The notes beneath the pieces were generated by a model. That model searched no databases. It had not been told where the DNA came from and saw only the letters and a list, made by a program, of their open reading frames with translations. Made by a program: the position numbers and the translations under genes. DNA of 64,000 nt, from NCBI GenBank assembly GCA_963809175.1, contig CAWEIK010000003.1:620001-684000 (forward strand), given 5' to 3'. The stretch is from JACCTU01 sp963809175. Its GTDB lineage: Bacteria; Actinomycetota; Thermoleophilia; Gaiellales; Gaiellaceae. Shown in pieces: positions 17,519 to 25,649 of the stretch. Within the stretch, counting starts at the first letter, position 1; every line of letters begins with the position of its first letter.

Positions 17519-18021
17519 CGCAGGTTCCTCCGCACCTCGACGAGCACTCCGAGGAACGAGCCGCTGGCGAGGATCACCGCGAACAGCGCAAGCACCGCGA
17601 ACGTCGTCGCAGCGCGAGCAGGCTCGTCGATGACGAGCCCGGCCGCGCTTCGCAGCACGACCGGTGCGTCGCGCGGCACCGAGCGAACGACGACCTTCGG
17701 CTTGGCCGGCGTGGGAGCGCGCGTTGCGCGCGGTGCCGCCCGCGCGCGACGCGCAGCTCTCGCCGCAGTTCGTGGAACCACCGAGGGAGTAGATGTCCGG
17801 ACGACCGGCGCTGCGTGAACGACAACCGGACGCGGCTGAGTGACGACTCGCGGGCGGCCCAGCGGTGCCGGATCGGGTGTCGGCCCCGCGGTCGTCCCCG
17901 GCACCGGATCGGGCGTCGGCTGCCCGTTTGCGGCCGGCACGAGTCCTCCGAGCGCGAGCAAGAGCGCGGTGTACCCAAACACCCCCCAGCGCCGCAGCAA
18001 CGACTTCCGCCTGTCAGGCAT
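17515..18021 (-). CDS. Pro/Thr/Arg-rich membrane-anchored protein of the surface locus
   Basis: A 168-residue protein. ATG 18021 is preceded by GGGAGGG, so it is preferred over a longer upstream reading. An N-terminal hydrophobic segment (about 16-34, VFGYTALLLALGGLVPAA) acts as signal or anchor. The middle is a disordered Pro/Thr/Val/Arg-rich stalk with PTPDP repeats. A C-terminal transmembrane helix (about 140-160, TFAVLALFAVILASGSFLGV) ends in a short basic tail. Its stop overlaps the start of the Ig-like gene by four bases, indicating translational coupling. It may anchor or assist export of the neighbouring repeat proteins. No family was recognised. Confidence 0.68.
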   Translation of the reverse strand: MPDRRKSLLRRWGVFGYTALLLALGGLVPAANGQPTPDPVPGTTAGPTPDPAPLGRPRVVTQPRPVVVHAAPVVRTSTPSVVPRTAARAARRARAAPRATRAPTPAKPKVVVRSVPRDAPVVLRSAAGLVIDEPARAATTFAVLALFAVILASGSFLGVLVEVRRNLR

Positions 18022-18120
18022 CGAGGCCCTCCCTCGTGCCGTTCGTTGCTTTGACCGCAAGCTACTGCGAACAAATGTGATTTTCAAGTCCTTGTGGGCG
18101 CGATCGCTCGGGCCTGACGC

Positions 18121-18146
18121 CCGCCGGCCGATCGCTCGGCCGGCGG
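18121..18146 (-). terminator. Strong hairpin after the repeat-protein gene
   Basis: A perfect 11-bp stem CCGCCGGCCGA/TCGGCCGGCGG closes a TCGC tetraloop 16 bases past the stop of the large repeat gene. Short flanking bases (GACG/CGTC) extend it. No T-run follows, so it may attenuate rather than end transcription, or stabilise the 3' end. Confidence 0.5.
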
Positions 18147-18161
18147 ACGTCCACCCGCTCT

Positions 18162-21100
18162 TCAGACCGCCGTCTGCCTGGCCGACTGAGCAGCGCGATT
18201 GCGACTCGCGCCGTAGCCGTCCGCAGAGGCGTCGTTGGACTGCGACGTCGAGCCGCCGCTACCGGGGCTCCAAACCGCCAACGGCCCGTTCGCGTTCTTC
18301 GGGGCCTGCTGAAGCGCGGCCGCGAGAACGAGCGCGAGCTGATGGTTGTTCGCTTCCTGGCCTGCCGCCTGGATCCCGAGCTGGGCGCCTGAGCCCGACT
18401 GGGACTGGGTGGCCGACTGGTCGGCGTGGTTGGAGTTGCTGCCCGTGGCGCGGGAGTCGACGCTGTTCGACTGCCACAACCGGCCACCGTTACCCGGGCT
18501 GAGCACGCGCACGGGGTCGTTCACGTTCGACGCCCCGGACGGGCACCCGCACGGCGAGCGGCCGGCCTTCTGCTCCGCGAACGACGCCGCGAACGCACCC
18601 TGCGAGCTCCAGGAGGACTGACCGAGCGCCTGGATCCCGATCCCAGAGTGGCAGCCGCAGTTCGTGCTGCCACCGCTCTGAGTCTGGGTTGCGTCCTGAT
18701 CGACGTGGTTGCGGTTCGATGCCGATGCATCGCTGTCGACGCTGTTCGACTGGACCACGGAACCGTCGTTGCCGGGGCTCAGAACCCGGAGCGGCTTGTT
18801 CTCGTTCGACGCCCCGTCCTGCAGCGCCGCCGAGAGCGCGAGCGCGCCCTGGTGGTTCTTCGCTTCCTGGCCTGCGACCTGGATCCCGAGACCCGAGCCG
18901 GACCCTGCCGACTGCGTCTGGGTCGTGTCCTGCTCGACGTCGTTCTTGTTGGAGGCCTCAGCGTCACTGTCGACGCTGTTGGTCTGCCAAACGTCGCCGT
19001 CGTTGCCGTAGCTCTTGACCCTGATCGGATCGTTCGAGTTCGACGCGTCCTTCTGGGCCGCTGCCGAGAACCCGAGTGCGAGCTGCTCGTTCTTCGAGGA
19101 CTGGCCGGCGACCTGGATGCCCGTCGAGCCGTCGTGGCACTTGCAGTCGCTGAGCCACCACGCTGGGTCTGATCCACCGTCTGGTCCACGTCGTTCGAGT
19201 TCTTCGCACTCGCGTCGGAATCGACCGAGTTGGACTGAACGACCTTCCCGCCGTTCCCCGGGCTGAGAACCCGGATCGGGCTGTTGTCGTTCTTCGCATG
19301 CTGCTGCGTCGCGATCGACGCTGCCAGCGCGGCCTGCTCGTTCTTGGACTCCTGACCGGAGATCTGGATGCCCGTGCCCGAGCCGGACCCTGCCGACTGC
19401 GTCTGGGTCGTGTCCTGGTCGACGTCGTTCTTGTTGGAGGCCTTGGCGTCACTGTCGACGCTGTTGGTCTGCCAAACGTCGCCGTCGTTGCCGTAGCTAC
19501 CGACCCTGATCGGATCGTTGGAGTTCTTGGCTCCCTTCTGTTCGGCGGCCGAGAAGCCGAGCGCGAGCTGCTCGTTCTTCGCGGACTGGTCGGCGATCTG
19601 GATGCCCGTCGAGCCGTCGTGGCACTTGCAGTCGCTCGAGCCACCACGCTGGGTCTGATCCACCGTCTGGTCCACGTCGTTCGAGTTCTTCGCACTCGCG
19701 TCGGAATCGACCGAGTTGGACTGAACGACCTTCCCGCCGTTCCCCGGGCTGAGAACCCGGATCGGGCTGTTGTCGTTCTTGGCATGGTCCTGCTTCGCGA
19801 TCGACGCTGCGAGGGCAGCCTGCTCGTTCTTCGAGGACTGGTCTGAGACCTGAATCCCCGTGCCCGAGCCGGACCCTGCGGACTGCGTCTGGGTCGTGTC
19901 CTGCTCGACGTCGTTCTTGTTGGAGGCCTCGGCGTCACTGTCGACGCTGTTGGTCTGCCAAACGTCGCCGTCGTTGCCGTAGCTACCGACCCTGATCGGT
20001 TCGTTGGAGTTCTTGGCTCCCTTCTGTTCGGCGGCCGAGAAGCCGAGCGCGAGCTGCTCGTTCTTCGCGGACTGGTCGGCGATCTGGATCCCCGTCGAGC
20101 CCTGGCAGCCACACGAGCCGCCACCGCTCTGGGTCTGATTCGCCGTCTGGTCCGCGTCGTTCGAGTTCTTCGCACTCGCGTCGGAGTCGACCGAGTTGCT
20201 CTGGATGACGTTGCCACCGTTACCCGGGCTCAGCACCCGGATCGGCGTGTTGGTGTTGCTGGGATGGTCCTGCTTCGCGATCGACGCTGCCAGCGCGGCC
20301 TGCTCGCTCTTGGCGTCCTGGTCGGAGACCTGGATGCCCGTGCCCGAGCCGGACCCTGCGGACTGCGTCTGCGTCGCGTCCTGGTCGGCGGAGTTCCGGT
20401 TGCTCGCCCTCGCGTCGCTGTCGACGGTGTTGGACTGCCGGACGTTTCCGTCGTTGCCAGGGCTCAGCACGCGGATCGACGCGTTCGTGTTCGAGGCACC
20501 GATCTGCTCGGCCTTCGAACCCGCCAGCGCCGCCTGCTCGTTCTTCGCATCCTGGTCGGACGTCTGGATTCCGGTCGAGCCGGCGCAGTGACAGTCACTG
20601 CCACCGGACGACTGCCTCTGCGTCGCGTCCTGGTCTGCGGAGTTCGAGTTGTGGGCGTCCGCATCCGAATCGACCGAATTCGTCTGCGAGACGTTCCCAT
20701 CGTTTCCGGGGCTGAGAACCCGGATCGTCACGTTCGTGTTCTTCGGGTTGACCTGCTTGGCCTCAGACGCGGCCAGGGCCGCCTGCGCGTTCTCGGCGTT
20801 CTGGTCCGACGTCTGGATGCCCGTCGAGCCGGACTGGCAGCACGTGCCGCCGCCGGACGACTGGGTCTGCGTGGCGTCCTGATCAGCCGAGTTGCGGTTC
20901 GACGCCGATGCATCGGAGTCGACGCTGTTCGACTGGGACACCGAGCCGTCGTTCCCCGGGCTCCCGACCCGCACCGGCACGTTCGTGTTCGACGCATTCC
21001 TTTGCGTCGCCAACGAAAGCGCTGCTGCGGCCTGCTGGTTCGCGGCGGTTTGGCTCGAGGACTGGATGCCGGTCGAGCCGGACCCGCAGCACGCCCCCGT

Positions 21101-21409
21101 GCTGCCGCCCGACTGCGACTGCGTCGCGTCCTGATCAGCCGAGTTGCGGTTCGACGCCGTTGCATCGGAGTCGACGCTGTTCGACTGCGAGACCGAGCCG
21201 TCGTTCCCCGGACTGAGAACCCGGATCGAGACGTTGGTGTTGCTCGGATTGGTTTGCGCTGCACCGGCCGCGGCTCCCGCAACCTGCCCGCTGGAGGCCG
21301 ACTGGTCCACAGTCTGGCTTCCGACGGACGGTACGGCTGCCGTGGCGAGGCCGACTCCCGTGGTCAGCGAGAGGACGGCCGCGATGAGCGCGACATGCCA
21401 TCGTTTCAT
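18162..21409 (-). CDS. Large exported Asn/Gln/Ser-rich repeat protein, curlin-like repeats (one frameshift)
   Basis: About 1,082 residues from ATG 21409 (ribosome-binding site GAAGGAGAAG). A signal peptide ends near residue 25. Then 13 repeats of about 80 residues follow, starting near residue 62. Each has three parts: a strand-like head [IVL]RVxSxGNxG; a polar stretch such as QSNSVDSDASASNRNSADQD with N, A and Q at regular two- to six-residue intervals; and a linker ending STGIQ plus an Ala-rich helix. Linkers carry CC, CxC or no Cys. The polar stretch recalls curlin/amyloid beta-solenoid repeats but has no recognised family. One base is missing after 19151 compared with an internal copy. 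It is probably secreted or surface-bound and self-assembling; that is inference. Confidence 0.85.
18890..20345 (-). repeat. Higher-order 486-bp tandem repeat inside the repeat-protein gene
   Basis: Three near-identical copies, offset by 486 bases (485 where one base is missing), lie side by side. The marker GCGTCACTGTCGACGCTG occurs at 18961, 19446 and 19932. Each copy encodes two 81-residue protein repeats, one with the head RVLSPGNGG and one with RVGSYGNDG. The repeats further upstream are more diverged, so this block is a recent internal amplification and a place where assemblies may collapse. Confidence 0.85.
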
Positions 21410-21487
21410 TGCGGCTTCTCCTTCTAACCGTCTTCGAAGTTGCGCCCGGGCAGGCCGCCCGAGCGAGTCGAGTTCGAAGGCGGGGAG

Positions 21488-22816
21488 CTAGCCCGGGCGC
21501 TCGAGCCGTGATGCGCGCGGGCGGAGACGTCGACTGTCTCTCGGCGATCGCACGCGCCACGCTCCGAAGGGGGGCACGAAGAAGTAGGAGGCGAGCAGCG
21601 CCGCCAGGGCGGCCGCGGCGACGCCGGCAGCCGAACTCCCGCCGGTGCCGGCAACGGACGGCCCGCCCGGCGGCGCGGGCATGGGATGTCGAGGCCCCGG
21701 TCGCGGCGCGCGCGCCGGCGGCGTGCCGGTTGAGGCACGCGGCGCTGCCGCTGCGACGGGGGCCAGCGGTCCATCCCACGCGCTCGCGACCCCGGCGCCA
21801 TACGCGAGCTGCGGCAAGCGCGCGGGCGCGGGGCGCGAGCGCGTCTCGAGTCCCTGCGCGACGTTGGGCGTCGGCCGGAGACGCCCAAGCCCTACGAGTT
21901 TTTCGAGTTCCGGCGGCACCGTCAAAGCCGTGACGACCGGCGGGGCCGCCACCACTGCGGGGAGCACTGCGGTCACGGCCGCCGACACGGCCGTCACGAC
22001 CTCTTGGACGATGGTCGCCGCGGTATCGCTCACCGTCGAGCCCGTCGCGGGGGCCGCACCGACCGACTCCGTGATCTGCGCAGCCGTCTGCGCAATCGCG
22101 TTCACGGTGGCTGTCGTCGCCTGCGCGACGGCCGCGATCGTCTGCGTCACGGGTCCGTTGTCGCCCGGGCTGCCGATGCGAATGGAGATGTTCGAATTCT
22201 GCGGTTGATACTGCGTCGCTGCGTTTTGATACTGCCCGCTATCGGACGCCGCATTCGGTGACGTGCAGTTGAAATTCCAGTTCCACGACCACGTTCCGTC
22301 CACGATCACGTTCTGTTCAGGAGGCGCCGAGGACGGATCGCAGTTCCAATTCCAATTCCAGATCCAGGTGGAAGGAAGCGAACTCGTCGTCGAATTCTCG
22401 CTAGAGATATCTGCGGTCGTCGGGGCCGTCGCAGCGGCTGCGGCGGCGGTCTCCTGCGTGGTGGCCGGTATCACGTCCGACTCAGTCGATGCAGTCGCCG
22501 CGGGCGTGTTCGCGACCTCGGCGCTCGACGGCTGATACTGCGTTGTGGGCGGCTGATACTGGCTTTCCGTGGCCGTTTGCGGCGTCGACGGGGTTGGTTC
22601 GGGGGCGTCCGTCGTGGCTGTCGGCACCGTCGGGACCACCGTTGGGAGCGGTGGCGCTTCCGGGACCGCGGCGACGGTCGAGGCGATGTCCTGGATCGCC
22701 GTGGCGACGTCCTCGGCCGACGTTGGCAGAGGCAGCTCTTCCGCGTGGCCGGGGGCAGCCGACGCGAAATACAAGAACGACGTCACCGCAAGCGTTTGCC
22801 AGGCCTTGCGCTTCAT
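21488..22816 (-). CDS. Exported protein with Trp-Asn motifs and one repeat module shared with the large repeat protein
   Basis: A 442-residue protein from ATG 22816. A signal peptide covers about 1-25. A Pro/Thr/Ala-rich linker (about 30-145) contains QYQPP/QYQPS motifs. Two matching motifs, WIWNWNWNC (151-159) and WSWNWNFNC (176-184), follow. Residues 209-225 (NISIRIGSPGDNGPVTQ) match the head of the neighbouring large repeats. An Ala/Val-rich region, a Pro-rich stretch, a hydrophobic segment (about 398-415) and a basic tail end the protein, like a membrane anchor. It is the first gene of the four-gene surface operon, divergent from a sigma factor. No family is recognised. A surface anchor or nucleator for the repeat protein is a reasonable guess. 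Confidence 0.75.
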   Translation of the reverse strand: MKRKAWQTLAVTSFLYFASAAPGHAEELPLPTSAEDVATAIQDIASTVAAVPEAPPLPTVVPTVPTATTDAPEPTPSTPQTATESQYQPPTTQYQPSSAEVANTPAATASTESDVIPATTQETAAAAAATAPTTADISSENSTTSSLPSTWIWNWNWNCDPSSAPPEQNVIVDGTWSWNWNFNCTSPNAASDSGQYQNAATQYQPQNSNISIRIGSPGDNGPVTQTIAAVAQATTATVNAIAQTAAQITESVGAAPATGSTVSDTAATIVQEVVTAVSAAVTAVLPAVVAAPPVVTALTVPPELEKLVGLGRLRPTPNVAQGLETRSRPAPARLPQLAYGAGVASAWDGPLAPVAAAAPRASTGTPPARAPRPGPRHPMPAPPGGPSVAGTGGSSAAGVAAAALAALLASYFFVPPFGAWRVRSPRDSRRLRPRASRLERPG

Positions 22817-22944
22817 GTTCGGTAAATACCCCGAACGTTTCGAGATGAGCCGCGAACTGCACCGAAAACGTAATTGCATTTCACATCTCGTGGCGCTACA
22901 GTCGAGTTCAGTCCGCAAGAACCTCTGGGGAGGAGGGACAGGCG
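22817..22944. promoter_or_regulatory. Divergent promoter region between surface operon and sigma gene
   Basis: This 128-base region separates divergent starts and is lower in G+C than the flanks. GTTCGG (22817-22822) and CCGAAC (22831-22836) form an inverted repeat touching the ATG of the surface gene. On the minus strand the same bases read GGGTATTTACC, a SigB/F-like -10 placed so that the transcript would be almost leaderless. CGAGATG (22841-22847) and CATCTCG (22884-22890) form a second dyad. A strong ribosome-binding site (GGGGAGGAGG) precedes the sigma gene. Confidence 0.45.
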
Positions 22945-23673
22945 GTGCAGACGACGGAGTCAGCGAGCGCCGAGGCCACGTCACACGACGACGCTGCGCG
23001 CGAACGGCTGATCCTCGACTACCTCCCGCTGGTTCGTTCCGTCGCACGAGACTTCGTTCGCGACGGGACGGAGTTCGACGACCTGGTGCAGGTCGGAACG
23101 ATCGGGTTGATCAAAGCCGTCGATCGCTTCGAGCCGGAGCGGGGCGTCAACCTCGCCGCGTTTGCACGCCCGACGGTCGCCGGTGAGATCCAGCGCCACC
23201 TTCGGGACGCGGTGCCTGCCGTGCGACCGCCGAGGCGCCTGCACGAGCTCAACGGCACGCTGCGACGGCTGCGGCGCGAGCTGAGCGACCGCCTGGGACG
23301 GCCGGCATCGATCAGCGAGCTCGCCGAGGCAGCCGGCACCTCGACGGCCGAGGCAGGCGCGGCGAGCGAGCTCGACACGAATCCGACCGTCCCGATCGAG
23401 GACCTGCCCGTCGCTGCGGGCGATCCCTTCGACGCGAGCGACGCCCGCCTGTTCGTGGCGTCATGCCTCGACACGCTCGACGAGCGTGAGCGCCGCATCC
23501 TCGAGCTGCGCTTCTACGGCGACTTGAGCCAACGCGAGATCGCGCGGGCGATGGGCCTCTCGCAGATCCACGTGTCACGGCTGATCGAGCGTTCGTTGCG
23601 CACGATCCAGTGCCGCGCGGCCGGCTGGGCGAGTTTCGAGGATTGTGGTACCACCGCGAAACTCATACACTGA
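22945..23673 (+). CDS. RNA polymerase sigma factor, SigB/SigF family
   Basis: A 242-residue group-3 sigma factor with GTG start and strong ribosome-binding site. Region 2 is seen in LILDYLPLVRSVARDFVRDG and VGTIGLIKAVDRFEPERG, with AAFARPTVAGEIQRHLRD. Region 3 includes a short SDRLGRPASISELAEAAG. Region 4 carries LSQREIARAMGLSQIHVSRL near residues 200-219. Members of this family direct stress or sporulation regulons and are usually held by an anti-sigma factor; none is encoded next to it here. Its position divergent from the exported repeat proteins suggests it controls them. A short RHH-type protein gene follows by 5 bases. Confidence 0.9.
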   Translation: MQTTESASAEATSHDDAARERLILDYLPLVRSVARDFVRDGTEFDDLVQVGTIGLIKAVDRFEPERGVNLAAFARPTVAGEIQRHLRDAVPAVRPPRRLHELNGTLRRLRRELSDRLGRPASISELAEAAGTSTAEAGAASELDTNPTVPIEDLPVAAGDPFDASDARLFVASCLDTLDERERRILELRFYGDLSQREIARAMGLSQIHVSRLIERSLRTIQCRAAGWASFEDCGTTAKLIH

Positions 23674-23678
23674 CTGGG

Positions 23679-23996
23679 ATGGCGCAGCAGGCGAAGCGCA
23701 TCGAGGAGGGGAAGCCCGCCTATAGCGGGCGGTTGCTCCTGCGGATGCCGCCGGAGCTGCACGCCGAGGTCGCACGCAAGGCCGAGCTCGAGCAGACGTC
23801 CCTGAACCAGTTCATCACGGCCGCGGTGGCGGATGCAGTGGACGGCGCCGCGTCCCAGAACGGCGCCCACGCCCAGCCTGCGCTGGCGTCCCCACGGGCG
23901 ATCACCGCGGCTCTGGTCGTCAACTTCGTCGTGCTCACGGTGGCCGCGGTAACGGCCGTGATCCTGCTCGTCCTGATCTGGCGCGGGTCGGTCTAG
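23679..23996 (+). CDS. Ribbon-helix-helix (HicB-like) protein fused to a transmembrane helix
   Basis: A 105-residue protein. ATG 23679 is preferred because it begins the conserved-looking part; the frame upstream is shadow of the sigma gene. Residues about 16-55 (SGRLLLRMPPELHAEVARKA then EQTSLNQFITAAVADAV) match the Arc/HicB-type ribbon-helix-helix DNA-binding fold. Residues about 76-100 form one transmembrane helix (ALVVNFVVLTVAAVTAVILL). It is encoded 5 bases after the sigma gene, so probably co-transcribed. A membrane-tethered DNA-binding protein or partner of the sigma factor is plausible. No toxin gene is visible, so a toxin-antitoxin role is unsupported. Confidence 0.75.
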   Translation: MAQQAKRIEEGKPAYSGRLLLRMPPELHAEVARKAELEQTSLNQFITAAVADAVDGAASQNGAHAQPALASPRAITAALVVNFVVLTVAAVTAVILLVLIWRGSV

Positions 23997-24028
23997 CCCG
24001 CGAGACGCGCGCGTAGGCTTCGCGCGCG

Positions 24029-25648
24029 ATGGCGATCCGGAAACTCCTCGTTGCCAACCGCGGCGAGATCGCGCTCCGCGTCTTTCGCGCGTGCCGCGAG
24101 CTCGGCATCGAGACCGTCGCCGTCGCACCGCCGGACGACAGCGGCGCGCTGCACGCCCGATCGGCCGGCGAGACGGTCGAGATCGCGTCGTACCTCGCGG
24201 CCGAGGAGCACATCCGCGCCGCGGAGCAGTCGGGCGCGGACGCGATCCATCCCGGCTACGGCTTCCTCGCGGAGAACGCCGACTTCGCGCGCGCGGTCGA
24301 GGCGGCGGGGCTCACCTGGGTCGGCCCGACGCCCGAGGCGCTCGAGACGGCCGGCGACAAGCTCCGCTCGAAAGAGGTCGCGCGCGAGGCGGGCGTGCCC
24401 GTCGTCGAGTCAGGGGAACCGGAAGAGCTCGGCTTCCCGCTGATCCTGAAAGCGGCGGCGGGCGGCGGCGGTCGCGGGATGCGCGTCGTGCGGACGGCGA
24501 GCGAGCTCGACGAGGCGCGCGCCGCCGCGAGCCGGGAGGCAGAAGCGGCGTTCGGCGACGGCACCGTGTTCGCCGAGCGCTACGTGGAGCGCCCACGGCA
24601 CATCGAGATCCAGCTCCTCGGCGACGTTCACGGCACGGTTGTCGCGCTGGGCGAGCGCGAGTGCTCGATCCAGCGCCGCCACCAGAAGGTCCTCGAAGAG
24701 GCACCGTCCACCGCGCTCGACCCTGCTCTGCGCGAGCAGCTCGGCGAGGCCGCGGTCGCCTTCGCCCGCGCGATCGGCTATCGCGGCGCCGGCACGGCCG
24801 AGTTCATGCTGTCGGGCCGCGACTTCTGGTTCCTCGAGCTCAACGGGCGCATCCAGGTCGAGCATCCCGTGACCGAGCTCGTCACCGGCGTCGACCTGGT
24901 GAAGCAGCAGCTGCGCATCGCGCAAGGCGAGCCGCTCGAAGCAAGTAACAGTCTGTTACTTGGCCACGCCGTCGAGGTGCGGCTGTACGCCGAGGACCCG
25001 CGGACGTTCCTCCCGCAGGGCGGGAAGCTCGAACGCCTGCGGCTGCCGACGGGCGTCCGCGTCGACGCAGGCGTCGAGGAAGGCGACGAGATCCCACTCG
25101 CCTACGACCCGATGATCGCGAAGCTGATCGCGCACGGCGAGACGCGCCGGGAGGCGCTGGCGAAGCTGCGAGCCGCGCTCGCGGAGACCGAGGTGGAGGG
25201 TGTCGTCACGAACCTCCCGTTCCTGCGCTGGCTCGTCGCGCACCCGAACGTGCAAGCGGGACACACGACGACGGCGTTTCTCGTCGAGAACCCACCGCTC
25301 TCCGAGCCTCCGCCCCGCCCCGCCGACGCCGCGTGGCGCGGCGGTTGGCGCCTCAACCTCGCGGCCCCGGCGCCGCAGGCACCGCCCGACGTCGACAGCG
25401 CCGCGCACGACCACGCCGCGCCGGGTGCCGAGCAGAGCGCGCTGACCGCGCCGATGCCCGGCACGGTGATCCGGGTTGCCGTCGCTGCCGGCGACAGCGT
25501 GGCGCCGCGGCAGACGCTGCTCGTGCTCGAAGCGATGAAGATGGAGACGCCGGTCGTGTCGCCCTATCAGGCGACCGTCCGCGCAGTGCACGTCAAGGAA
25601 GGCGACCGCGTCGCCGGCGGAGCGCTGCTGGTCGAGCTCGAGGAGTAG
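24029..25648 (+). CDS. Acyl-CoA carboxylase alpha subunit (biotin carboxylase plus BCCP)
   Basis: A 539-residue subunit that carboxylates its own biotin with bicarbonate and ATP. The biotin carboxylase domain spans about 1-445, with start KLLVANRGEIALRVFRA, ATP-grasp loop AAAGGGGRGMRVV and catalytic segments FLELNGRIQVEHPVTE. The C-terminal biotinyl domain (about 470-538) has the EAMKMET lysine site. At 539 residues it is about 100 shorter than typical methylcrotonyl- or propionyl-CoA carboxylase alpha chains, so the domain between the two parts is reduced. The beta subunit at 9862-11424 is the likely partner. The substrate (3-methylcrotonyl-CoA) is inferred. Confidence 0.92.
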   Translation: MAIRKLLVANRGEIALRVFRACRELGIETVAVAPPDDSGALHARSAGETVEIASYLAAEEHIRAAEQSGADAIHPGYGFLAENADFARAVEAAGLTWVGPTPEALETAGDKLRSKEVAREAGVPVVESGEPEELGFPLILKAAAGGGGRGMRVVRTASELDEARAAASREAEAAFGDGTVFAERYVERPRHIEIQLLGDVHGTVVALGERECSIQRRHQKVLEEAPSTALDPALREQLGEAAVAFARAIGYRGAGTAEFMLSGRDFWFLELNGRIQVEHPVTELVTGVDLVKQQLRIAQGEPLEASNSLLLGHAVEVRLYAEDPRTFLPQGGKLERLRLPTGVRVDAGVEEGDEIPLAYDPMIAKLIAHGETRREALAKLRAALAETEVEGVVTNLPFLRWLVAHPNVQAGHTTTAFLVENPPLSEPPPRPADAAWRGGWRLNLAAPAPQAPPDVDSAAHDHAAPGAEQSALTAPMPGTVIRVAVAAGDSVAPRQTLLVLEAMKMETPVVSPYQATVRAVHVKEGDRVAGGALLVELEE

Positions 25649-25649
25649 G

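Noticed and set aside
18890..20345. Regular repeats that might be a CRISPR array
   Set aside because: The period is 486 bases, the repeats are coding, and there are no short spacers or cas genes.
23679..23996. HicA-HicB type toxin-antitoxin module
   Set aside because: No HicA-like toxin gene is adjacent, and the protein has a membrane helix.
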